DNA from: Halovenus sp.
GTDB lineage: Archaea; Halobacteriota; Halobacteria; Halobacteriales; Haloarculaceae
NCBI GenBank assembly: GCA_028275145.1
Contig: JAQCNG010000139.1
Location: 1-14,480, forward strand
Length of the DNA: 14,480 bases
Direction: 5' to 3'
A program made the translations under genes and the position numbers. Numbering within the stretch: position 1 is the stretch's first letter; every line of letters begins with the position of its first letter. This document shows positions 6,562 to 12,750 of the stretch, piece after piece. The notes below the pieces were generated by a model, which was given only the letters and a program-made list of their open reading frames with translations, was not told the origin of the DNA and ran no database searches.

Positions 6562-7518
6562 ATGTCCCGATCCGCACTGGTCGGCAACGTCACGGCGATG
6601 CTGGAGGACGCGGGGTTCGTCGTGAGCGAGCGCTGTGCGGTTCGACCGAAGAGCTTCGATATCGCGGCTCGCCGCAGGGAGGAGATACTGCTGGTGAAGA
6701 TACTGAGCAACATCGACGCCTTCGACGCCCGGACCGGCGGGGAGATGCGCCGGCTGGGCGGGTTTCTGGGGGCGACACCGCTCGTCATCGGACTCCGGAC
6801 ACGCGACCAGGAACTCGACCCCGGCGTCGCGTACTTTCGCCACGGGGTGCCGGTGTTCTCACCGGACACCGCACTCGACCTGTTCGTCGAGGCTGTGCCG
6901 CCGCTCATCTACGCCGCGCCCGGCGGGCTGTACGTGAACATCGACAGCGAGGTGCTTGCCGACGCGCGCGAACAGCGGGGCTGGTCGCTGGGACAGCTCG
7001 CTCAGGAGCTCGGGGTCTCCCGGCGCACAGTCTCGAAGTACGAGGACGGGATGGACGCGAGCGTCGAGGTGGCAACAGAGCTCGAGGAGATGTTCGACGC
7101 GCCGCTTGCCTCCCCCGTCGACGTCTTCGAGGAGGAGTCGGTCAGGGAAACAAAGGACCCACCGGAGGCCCCCGAACCAGACCCCGCCGACGAGCGGGTG
7201 GTGGCGATGCTCACACGCGTCGGCTACGAGGTCCACCCGACGGACCGGGCCCCGTTCGAGACTGTCAGCGACGACGGCGAGGCCGAGCAGGTGCTGACCG
7301 GCCACTCCGAGTTCGACCGGACCGCCGAGAAACGCGCCCGCATCATGTCCTCGGTGGGCCGGGTCACCCGCACGCGCCCGGTCTACATCGTGGAGAAGGC
7401 CCCCCGCGAATCCGTCGAGGGAACCGCCCTCATCGAACAGGACGAGATAGAGGACGTCGAGGAACGCGACGACTTCCGTGACCTCATCACCGACCGCGTC
7501 GGCGAGAACCCCGCGTGA
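6562..7518 (+). CDS. Archaeal HTH-type transcriptional regulator (Xre-like HTH with flanking domains)
   Basis: A 318-residue protein of an archaeal family annotated as putative HTH-type transcriptional regulatory protein. Residues 1-125 form an alpha/beta domain ([37 protein letters not shown]). Residues 131-183 are a clear lambda-repressor/Xre helix-turn-helix ([32 protein letters not shown]), then an acidic Pro-rich linker (190-210) and a second alpha/beta domain (209-283) that begins [19 protein letters not shown], echoing the N-terminal domain. It is a cytoplasmic DNA-binding protein; targets are unknown. The divergent MATE gene is one candidate target, by position only. The ATG at 6562 is fixed by the TATA box about 28 nt upstream. 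The stop is 55 nt from the convergent MetY gene, within a direct repeat. Confidence 0.85.
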   Translation: MSRSALVGNVTAMLEDAGFVVSERCAVRPKSFDIAARRREEILLVKILSNIDAFDARTGGEMRRLGGFLGATPLVIGLRTRDQELDPGVAYFRHGVPVFSPDTALDLFVEAVPPLIYAAPGGLYVNIDSEVLADAREQRGWSLGQLAQELGVSRRTVSKYEDGMDASVEVATELEEMFDAPLASPVDVFEEESVRETKDPPEAPEPDPADERVVAMLTRVGYEVHPTDRAPFETVSDDGEAEQVLTGHSEFDRTAEKRARIMSSVGRVTRTRPVYIVEKAPRESVEGTALIEQDEIEDVEERDDFRDLITDRVGENPA

Positions 7519-7519
7519 G

Positions 7520-7578
7520 TCGCCCTGCTCCGGCATCAGCCCCAATCTCCGCCCGACTCGCCCTGCTCCGGCATCAGC
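7520..7578. repeat. 21-bp direct repeat between convergent genes
   Basis: The 21-bp unit TCGCCCTGCTCCGGCATCAG+C occurs at 7520-7540 and again at 7558-7578, with a 38-bp period. The second copy includes the last codon and stop of the minus-strand MetY gene; the first lies right after the stop of the regulator gene. It looks like a small local duplication of the metY 3' end. No T-run or strong hairpin marks it as a terminator. Confidence 0.8.
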
Positions 7579-8881
7579 TCGCGGTTTCGATCGCCTGGTC
7601 GAGGTCGTCGATGATGTCCTGGGTGCCCTCCAGACCGACCGACAGGCGCACCAGGTCGTCGGTGACGCCGGAGGCCTGCTGTTCCTCGTCTGTCAGTTGC
7701 TGGTGGGTGGTGCTCGCGGGGTGGATGATGAGCGTCTTCGCGTCGCCGACGTTGGCGACCAGACTGGCCAGTTCGGTCTCCCGGCAGACCCGCTTGCCCG
7801 CCTCGTAGCCCGCCGCCAGCCCGAACGTTATCATGCCGCCGTAGCCGTTGTCGAGGTACTCGCTGGCGTTGTCGTGGGTCTCGTGGGACTCCAGCCCCGG
7901 GTAGTTCACCCACGCGACCGCGGGGTGGGCCTCCAGATACTCGGCCACCGCCATCGCGTTGTCTGAGTGGCGCTGGAGCCGCAGCGGGAGCGACTCCAGT
8001 TTCTGGAGTGTGGCCCACCCGTCGAAAGGCGACTGCTGGTTGCCCAGGTCACGCAGTCCCCGCGCCCGGGCCGCGAACGTGAACGCGGCATCGCCGAAGC
8101 GCTCGGCGAAGTTGACCCCGTGGTATGCGGGGTTGTCCTCGGCAATCTCCTCGTAGCCCCACTCGTCCCAGGGCGACCCCCCGGCGTCGACGAGCGCGCC
8201 ACCGATTGTCGACCCGCTGCCGTGTATCCACTTTGTCGTCGAGTGCCAGATGAGGTCCGCCCCGTAGTCGAACGGGTTACACAGGTATGGGGTGGCGAAG
8301 GTGTTGTCCAGAAAGAGCGGAACACCGTTGTCGTGGGCGATGTCGGCCAGTCGTTCGAGGTCGGGCGTGACCAGCGCGGGGTTGCCGATTGTCTCGGCGT
8401 GGAGGTAGGCGGTGTCCTCGTCGATTGCCTCCTCGTAGCCCTCGTAGTCGAGGGTGTCGACAAAGCGCGTATCGATGCCCCGACGGCTCGCGGTGTGTGT
8501 GAAGTAGGTGTAGGTCCCGCCGTAGAGGGCGGAGGCGGTGACGATGTTGTCGCCGCTCTCGGCCAGCAGGAACGTGGCGAGGTCGAGCGAGGACATGCCA
8601 CTGGCGGTGGTCATACAGCCGATGCCACCCTCCAGTTTGGCGAGCCGGTTCTCCAGCATCATGGTCGTGGGGTTCATGATGCGGCTGTAGATGTTCTTGC
8701 CGGTGTAGGCATCGGCGTAGGACATCGGCTCGCCCTCCAGAGCAAACAGCTCTGCGGCGTGCTCGTCGTCGTCGAACACGTAGGAGGTGGTCTGGTAGAT
8801 AGGGGGTGCGCGCGACCCTGTCGCCGGGTCCGGCTCCTGTCCGGCGTGCAATGCGTCTGTGTAGATGTCGTCGTCCGACAT
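7574..8881 (-). CDS. metY: O-acetylhomoserine aminocarboxypropyltransferase (sulfhydrylase, MetY-type)
   Basis: A 435-residue PLP enzyme of the Cys/Met metabolism family. It starts DIYTDALHAGQEPDPATGSRAPPIYQTTSYVF, the usual MetY N-terminus, and continues with YSRIMNPTT, EGGIGCMTTASGM, SALYGGTYTYFTHT, LFLDNTFATPYL (Asp192 contacts the pyridine nitrogen) and HSTTKWIHGSG, where Lys217 is the Schiff-base lysine. The C-terminus has VGDAKTLIIHPASTTHQQL and VRLSVGLEGTQDIIDDLDQA. The length fits O-acetylhomoserine sulfhydrylases (about 425-435) rather than shorter cystathionine gamma-synthases (about 380-400). It would make homocysteine from O-acetylhomoserine and sulfide for methionine synthesis in the cytoplasm. 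No metX acyltransferase is adjacent in the window. A TTCAAA element 25-30 nt upstream suggests its own leaderless promoter, 72 nt after the nucleotidyltransferase gene. Confidence 0.92.
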   Translation of the reverse strand: MSDDDIYTDALHAGQEPDPATGSRAPPIYQTTSYVFDDDEHAAELFALEGEPMSYADAYTGKNIYSRIMNPTTMMLENRLAKLEGGIGCMTTASGMSSLDLATFLLAESGDNIVTASALYGGTYTYFTHTASRRGIDTRFVDTLDYEGYEEAIDEDTAYLHAETIGNPALVTPDLERLADIAHDNGVPLFLDNTFATPYLCNPFDYGADLIWHSTTKWIHGSGSTIGGALVDAGGSPWDEWGYEEIAEDNPAYHGVNFAERFGDAAFTFAARARGLRDLGNQQSPFDGWATLQKLESLPLRLQRHSDNAMAVAEYLEAHPAVAWVNYPGLESHETHDNASEYLDNGYGGMITFGLAAGYEAGKRVCRETELASLVANVGDAKTLIIHPASTTHQQLTDEEQQASGVTDDLVRLSVGLEGTQDIIDDLDQAIETAS

Positions 8882-8903
8882 ACAACAGACTGGGGCTCTC
8901 GCC

Positions 8904-8911
8904 GTTTGAAC
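8904..8911 (-). promoter_or_regulatory. Putative TATA element for metY
   Basis: On the minus strand, GTTCAAAC is centred about 26 nt before the ATG at 8881, matching leaderless promoter spacing. An additional A/T-rich patch (ATCGAATTTTGC on the minus strand) lies a little further upstream, at about 8924-8935. Confidence 0.4.
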
Positions 8912-8953
8912 CTTGCCAACGACGCAAAATTCGATAGAAGCTACGACAGTGGA

Positions 8954-9799
8954 CTACCCCTCGCCGGTGTTGCCCAGTCGTCGCGCGACCTGCTCGCGGT
9001 CGGCGGGCGTGTTGACGTTGTGACACCACCCCTGCAGGGGAACCGTCTCCAGTCTGTGACCGGCCGCGAGCATCAGGTCGATTGCGTCTGTCAGCTCCCG
9101 CTCGCCGGTCGACCCCGAGCTGACTCGCCGGCAGGCGTCGAAGACTCTCTGCGAGAGGGCATAACAGCCCCGCGGAACGAGTGTCGACGGTGGGTCGGAG
9201 GGTTTCTCCAGGATACCCGTGATGGTTTGCCGGTTTCTCCCGGCGGTGTCAGTCTCGCGGCCTGCCACAGTGTCGCTGTCGTGTGTGCCACGGCCCCCGT
9301 CGTCGGCGTCGGTGACGCCGCTCCCGTCGCCGCCGAGTTCGAACACGGCTCCCTTTCGGGCCCGTTCGGGGGACACCCGCTCGACGAGGGCCGTCACGTC
9401 CGCGCCAGTCTCGCGGTGACGGGCAACGAGGTTCCCGAGGTCGGTTCGGAGGACGTTGTCGCCGTTCAGCGAGACAAAGTCGCCGTCGACGTGCGGTTCG
9501 GCCTGCAGGAGCGCGTCGGCCAGGCCGCGGCGCTCTGGCTGGCGGACGTAGGTCAGGTCCAGACCCCGGTAGGTCGAGCCGAACCGGTCGAGGATCTGGT
9601 CGCCACGGTAGCCGACGACGACGACACACTCGCGGGCGACAGGCCGGAGCGCGTCGAAGACGTGCGCGAGCAGTGGCTGTCCGGCCACCTCGACCAGCCC
9701 CTTCGGTCGGTCGGCGGTCAACGGCCGCATCCGCGTACCCTCGCCGGCCGCCGGCACCACCGCCTGCACGGCCCGGCGCTCGCCCGCACCCTCGGCCAT
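8954..9799 (-). CDS. Sugar-phosphate nucleotidyltransferase (NTP_transferase family)
   Basis: A 281-residue GT-A-type nucleotidyltransferase. The nucleotide-binding signature VVPAAGEGTRMRPLTADRPKGLVEVAGQPLL is at 14-44, with Lys33 in the PKG position. LNGDNV (111-116) supplies the metal-binding Asp, and ILEKP (196-200) is the sugar-recognition EKP motif. It would transfer a nucleotide to a sugar 1-phosphate, giving UDP- or dTDP-sugar for surface glycans or protein glycosylation; the sugar cannot be read from sequence. It stops soon after the catalytic domain, so it lacks the C-terminal beta-helix found in bifunctional GlmU-like archaeal relatives. A Gly/Asp/Thr-rich insert at about 155-192 interrupts the domain just before the EKP motif. 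The ATG at 9799 lies 7 nt after the thioredoxin stop, so the two are very probably one operon. Confidence 0.83.
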   Translation of the reverse strand: MAEGAGERRAVQAVVPAAGEGTRMRPLTADRPKGLVEVAGQPLLAHVFDALRPVARECVVVVGYRGDQILDRFGSTYRGLDLTYVRQPERRGLADALLQAEPHVDGDFVSLNGDNVLRTDLGNLVARHRETGADVTALVERVSPERARKGAVFELGGDGSGVTDADDGGRGTHDSDTVAGRETDTAGRNRQTITGILEKPSDPPSTLVPRGCYALSQRVFDACRRVSSGSTGERELTDAIDLMLAAGHRLETVPLQGWCHNVNTPADREQVARRLGNTGEG

Positions 9800-9806
9800 A
9801 CGGCGG

Positions 9807-10232
9807 TCAGGCCTGTGCGAGCAGTTGCTCGAAGGTTGCCTGGTCCTGGGCACCGACGAGCCGTTCAGCGGGTTCGCCGTCGACAAAGAGCACGAACGTC
9901 GGGATGCTCTGTGCGCCCAGTTGCGCGGCGACCTGCTGGTTCGCGTCCACATCGACCTTCGCGACTGTGGCGTCGGTCGACCCCGCAAGCTCCTCGATGA
10001 CCGGCTCCATCATCTTGCAGGGACCACACCAGTCGGCGTAGCAGTCCACCAGCACCACCTGGTGTTTCGAGACGAGCTGTTCCAGGTCGTCCATGCCCGA
10101 GACCTGAACCGGTTCGTCGGGGGAGGTGCCCGCGCCGCCCGCGGCCTGTGTGCCATCGCCCTGTTGCTCGCGCAGGCGCTTTGCTTTCTGCTTGCGAATC
10201 TCGTCGAGTTCGTCGTCCTCGGTGTCACTCAT
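9807..10232 (-). CDS. Thioredoxin with charged N-terminal extension
   Basis: A 141-residue protein. Its C-terminal ~95 residues are a thioredoxin fold: VLVDCYADWCGPCKMMEPVIEELA carries the redox pair Cys69 and Cys72 (WCGPC), and IPTFVLF holds the cis-proline (Pro111). The first ~42 residues are a highly charged helix (DDELDEIRKQKAKRLREQQ) and a Gly/Ser-rich linker absent from ordinary ~105-residue thioredoxins. A third Cys (64) lies on the strand before the active site. It should act as a cytoplasmic disulfide reductase; the reductase partner is not in the window. The start at 10232 gives MSDTEDDE, a normal haloarchaeal N-terminus, whereas longer readings run into the divergent L15e promoter. 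It is the first gene of a two-gene unit with the nucleotidyltransferase. The sequence about 26 nt upstream (minus strand GTTCATGACC) is only a weak TATA candidate. Confidence 0.92.
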   Translation of the reverse strand: MSDTEDDELDEIRKQKAKRLREQQGDGTQAAGGAGTSPDEPVQVSGMDDLEQLVSKHQVVLVDCYADWCGPCKMMEPVIEELAGSTDATVAKVDVDANQQVAAQLGAQSIPTFVLFVDGEPAERLVGAQDQATFEQLLAQA

Positions 10233-10330
10233 ACTCTGATTTGGGCACCCAGGGTCATGAACGCTGTGCGCGCGTGTGGCCCGTGTGCATCGACGGAACG
10301 GGTGGTCCCCCGGACAGACCGTTTCGAAGT

Positions 10331-10340
10331 GTTTTTTATC
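10331..10340 (+). promoter_or_regulatory. Putative TATA box for rpl15e, giving a long leader
   Basis: GTTTTTTATC is the only strong T/A-rich element upstream of L15e. With the usual ~25-nt spacing, transcription would start near 10360, leaving a 5' leader of about 95 nt, long for a haloarchaeal mRNA. No TATA-like sequence is present at -27 from either candidate start codon (10443 or 10455). Confidence 0.5.
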
Positions 10341-10360
10341 GGAGGCGGTGAATAGTGGGT

Positions 10361-10454
10361 AACTCGCTGGAGACGGGCACCAGCGGGCACCTGTCTGTAC
10401 AGGTCGGGATGTGGCCCGCGGGGGCTGAACCAGACAACGCCCGTGGTGAAACAG
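10361..10454 (+). promoter_or_regulatory. Potentially structured 5' leader of rpl15e
   Basis: The interval contains several perfect complementary pairs: CGCTGG 10365-10370 with CCAGCG 10380-10385; GCGGGC 10383-10388 with GCCCGC 10414-10419; ACCTGT 10389-10394 with ACAGGT 10399-10404. The first two share bases, so they exclude each other. Two longer-range pairings are possible: ACGGGC (10373-10378, in the loop of the first stem) with GCCCGT (10439-10444), and TGTCTG (10392-10397) with CAGACA (10431-10436). The former abuts the Shine-Dalgarno-like GGTGA (10445-10449), 5 nt before the ATG at 10455. Pairings are seen in the sequence; any regulatory role is inferred. Confidence 0.35.
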
Positions 10455-11045
10455 ATGACACAGAGTGTTTACTCGCATATCCGGGACGCGTGGCAGAACC
10501 CGGACGAGAGCAAGGTTGCAGAGTTACAGTGGCAGCGCCAGCAGGAGTGGCGCAATCAGGGAGCAATCGAGCGCATCGAGCGGCCGACACGGCTCGATGC
10601 GGCGCGGTCGCAGGGGTACAAGGCAAAACAGGGGGTCGTGCTCGCGCGGGTCAGCGTCAGAAAGGGCGGCTCGCGAAAGAGCCGCTTCACCGCCGGCCGG
10701 CGCTCGAAGCGCCAGGGCGTCAACCGCCTCTCGCGGCGCAAGAGCATCCAGCGCATCGCCGAGGAGCGGTGCACCCGCAAGTACCCCAATCTCCGGGTGC
10801 TCAACTCCTACTGGGTCGGGGCGGACGGCAGCCAGATCTGGCACGAAATCGTCATGCTCGACCCCAACCACCCCGCCATCGAGAACGACGACGACCTCAA
10901 CTGGATCTGTGACGACACCCACAAGAACCGTGCGCTGCGTGGCCTCACCAGCGCCGGTACACAGGGTCGTGGCCTCGGCTCGAAGGGCAAGGGCTCCGAA
11001 CACGCCCGCCCGAGCGTCAACAGCGACAGCGGACGCGCAAAGTAG
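10455..11045 (+). CDS. rpl15e: 50S ribosomal protein L15e
   Basis: A 196-residue basic protein of the eukaryal/archaeal L15e family, which binds 23S rRNA in the large subunit. It begins with SVYSHIRDAW and includes AELQWQRQQEWRNQGAIERIERPTRLDAARSQGYKAKQGVVLARVSVRKGGSRKSR, GRRSKRQGV, RRKSIQRIAEERCTRKYPNLRVLNSYWVGADGSQIWHEIVMLDPNHPAI and a Gly/Lys-rich C-terminal tail. The length equals that known for haloarchaeal L15e. The start is the ATG at 10455: it has a GGTGA Shine-Dalgarno 5 nt upstream and gives the family N-terminus, whereas the open GTG at 10443 adds four residues and would include the ribosome binding site in the coding part. Its Lys/Arg content contrasts with the acidic neighbours, as expected for an RNA-binding protein. 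It is divergent from the thioredoxin gene. Confidence 0.96.
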   Translation: MTQSVYSHIRDAWQNPDESKVAELQWQRQQEWRNQGAIERIERPTRLDAARSQGYKAKQGVVLARVSVRKGGSRKSRFTAGRRSKRQGVNRLSRRKSIQRIAEERCTRKYPNLRVLNSYWVGADGSQIWHEIVMLDPNHPAIENDDDLNWICDDTHKNRALRGLTSAGTQGRGLGSKGKGSEHARPSVNSDSGRAK

Positions 11046-11096
11046 CGCGGCCGGGTTCGTCCGGTGGACGGCGGCCTGTTGGCCACGGCGAACGGT

Positions 11097-11106
11097 AACT
11101 CTTTGC
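11097..11106 (+). promoter_or_regulatory. Weak putative TATA element for map
   Basis: TAACTCTTTG is centred about 27 nt before the ATG at 11129. It is a poor match, and the gene could also be read through from rpl15e, whose stop is 83 nt upstream. A short GGCC-TGTT-GGCC hairpin (11074-11085) lies between them without a T-run. Confidence 0.28.
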
Positions 11107-11128
11107 CTCCGAGCGCCGAACACGGGGT

Positions 11129-12019
11129 ATGAGCGTCGACTTCGAGTCCGAGCAGTACCGGAAACACCGGGAAGCGGGTGAGATTCTCCAGACAGTCCGC
11201 GCCGAGGCCATCGAGCGCATCGAACCGGGGGTGAGCCACCTCGAAGTCGCGGAGCACGTCGAGGGGCGCATCCGCGAACTCGGGGCCGAACCCGCCTTTC
11301 CGATGAACATCTCCATCGACGAGGAGGCCGCCCACGCCACCCCCACCGCCGGCGACGACGAGACGTTCGGCGAGGAGATGATAAACATCGACATCGGCGT
11401 CCACATCGACGGCTACATCGCCGACGCCGCGATCACCGTCGATTTCTCCGGACACGACGAACTGGTGGAGGCCTCCGAGGCGGCGCTGAACGCCGCAGTC
11501 GAGACGGTCGAACCGGGCGTCAGCACAGACCTGCTGGGCGACATCATCGGGCGCACAATCGAGGGCTACGGCTTCAACCCGGTGGTGAATCTCACCGGCC
11601 ACGGACTGGGCCACTGGGAGCAACACGCCGCGCCGAACATCCCCAACCGGCGGGTCTCACAGGGGGTCGAGCTCGACGTCGGCGACGTCATCGCAATCGA
11701 GCCGTTCGCAACCGACGGCCGCGGCAAGGTCACCGAGGGCAGCGACGAGGAGATATTCGCACTCGACGAGGAGGGCTCCGTGCGTGACCGGGGCGCGCGG
11801 CAGGCGCTCGACCAGATAACCGGGACCTTCCGTACGCTCCCGTTTGCGACCCGCTGGCTCGACGTCGCCCGACCGGAGATGGCACTCCGGCGACTCAATC
11901 GCCAGGACATCGTCCACGGCTACCCCGTACTGAAAGAACAGGAGGGGTACTACGTCAGCCAGAAAGAACACACGGTCGTTCTCACGGAGGACGGCTGTGA
12001 GGTCACGACCAGAGCATGA
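11129..12019 (+). CDS. map: Type II methionine aminopeptidase
   Basis: A 296-residue cytosolic metalloprotease that removes the initiator Met from nascent proteins. The pita-bread fold shows all five metal ligands: Asp88 (INIDIG), Asp99 (GYIADAAIT), His158 (LTGHGLGHWEQH), Glu191 (AIEPFAT) and Glu280 (SQKEHTVV); His69 (DEEAAH) is the conserved catalytic His. Spacing and total length match archaeal type II enzymes (about 295 residues, for example that of Pyrococcus). The insert at about 195-262, including GSVRDRGARQALDQITGTFRTLPFATRWL, is the helical subdomain that separates type II from type I. The ATG at 11129 gives the family-typical short N-terminus. The stop overlaps the ATG of the HIT-family gene (ATGA), so the two are translationally coupled. 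Confidence 0.96.
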   Translation: MSVDFESEQYRKHREAGEILQTVRAEAIERIEPGVSHLEVAEHVEGRIRELGAEPAFPMNISIDEEAAHATPTAGDDETFGEEMINIDIGVHIDGYIADAAITVDFSGHDELVEASEAALNAAVETVEPGVSTDLLGDIIGRTIEGYGFNPVVNLTGHGLGHWEQHAAPNIPNRRVSQGVELDVGDVIAIEPFATDGRGKVTEGSDEEIFALDEEGSVRDRGARQALDQITGTFRTLPFATRWLDVARPEMALRRLNRQDIVHGYPVLKEQEGYYVSQKEHTVVLTEDGCEVTTRA

Positions 12020-12561
12020 ACCAGCTATCCGCACCGTGGCGCATCGAGTGGGTCGAACAGGAGGACCCCGAGTTCGAGGGCTGTACGTTCTGTGCGCTGC
12101 CCGGGGCCGACGGCACCGACCGGGAGTGGAACCTGCTGGCCCGCGGCGAGAGCGCCTACGTCCTGCTGAACAACCACCCGTACAACCCGGGTCACGCGAT
12201 GGTCATCCCACACACCCACACCGGCGAGTACCGCGACCTCGACGCCGAGGCTCTGCTTGCAAAGGAACGACTCGTCCAGCGGACTCTCGACGCGATGGAC
12301 GCGGCGCTCGGGCCCGACGGCTACAACGTGGGCTACAACCTCGGCGGGAGTGCAGCCGGCGGGTCCATCGACGACCACCTCCACGCACACATCGTCCCAC
12401 GGTGGGACGGCGACACCAACTTCATGCCGATGATAAGCGACACGAAGGTAATCGTCGAGGCGGTAACCGACACCTACGACCGTCTCCACGAGGCGTTCGG
12501 GGAGCAGGATGGGGTCACGACGAGCGAGGACGACCAGGCGGTTGTCGTCGAGGATGCGTGA
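12016..12561 (+). CDS. HIT-family nucleotide hydrolase/transferase
   Basis: A 181-residue histidine-triad protein. The HIT signature DDHLHAHIVPRW has His121, His123 and His125, with the middle His the nucleophile attacking the alpha phosphate of a nucleotide substrate. Upstream blocks AYVLLNNHPYNPGHAMVIPHTHTGEYRDL and GYNVGYNLGGSAAGGSIDDHLH are typical of the HIT branch found in archaea and bacteria. CTFC (Cys23, Cys26) near the N-terminus could bind Zn, as in several HIT proteins. A ~20-residue acidic tail follows residue 162. The likely substrate is a dinucleoside polyphosphate or nucleotidyl adduct; the sequence does not decide which. It is coupled to map through ATGA, with no separate promoter. 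The 189-nt interval after it holds no gene, only the promoter of the next one. Confidence 0.9.
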   Translation: MNQLSAPWRIEWVEQEDPEFEGCTFCALPGADGTDREWNLLARGESAYVLLNNHPYNPGHAMVIPHTHTGEYRDLDAEALLAKERLVQRTLDAMDAALGPDGYNVGYNLGGSAAGGSIDDHLHAHIVPRWDGDTNFMPMISDTKVIVEAVTDTYDRLHEAFGEQDGVTTSEDDQAVVVEDA

Positions 12562-12718
12562 CCGCTGAGCGGGAGAGCCTCGAATCACCGGGGCACTGTC
12601 AGCGGATCCAGGTCTGGGCCACACTGTTCGGGACACGGGCGAGGGGAATCCGGCGGTCCTCGACGGAACGACCGAGCCGATGGAACCGCTTCTGTTCGCG
12701 CCGCACACCACCGCCGAA

Positions 12719-12729
12719 CGATTAATTCC
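12719..12729 (+). promoter_or_regulatory. TATA element for the DUF3179 lipoprotein gene
   Basis: CGATTAATTCC is an A/T-rich element centred about 27 nt before the GTG at 12751, fitting a leaderless mRNA and supporting that GTG as the start. Confidence 0.55.
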
Positions 12730-12750
12730 GGACCCGCCCAGCGTGACACT

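Noticed and set aside
7967..10000. A 677-codon plus-strand open frame across metY and the nucleotidyltransferase
   Set aside because: It is antisense to two genes with clear catalytic motifs; its translation is Val/Gly/Arg-rich with no recognisable domain. Long antisense frames are normal in DNA this GC-rich.
10361..10454. Possible tRNA or small structured RNA gene before rpl15e
   Set aside because: No T-loop consensus (GGTTCRA), no acceptor stem pairing or anticodon arm in the right place; better explained as the mRNA leader.
12562..12572. Palindrome CCGCTGAGCGG right after the HIT gene as a terminator
   Set aside because: At most a 4-bp stem with a 3-nt loop and no following T-run.
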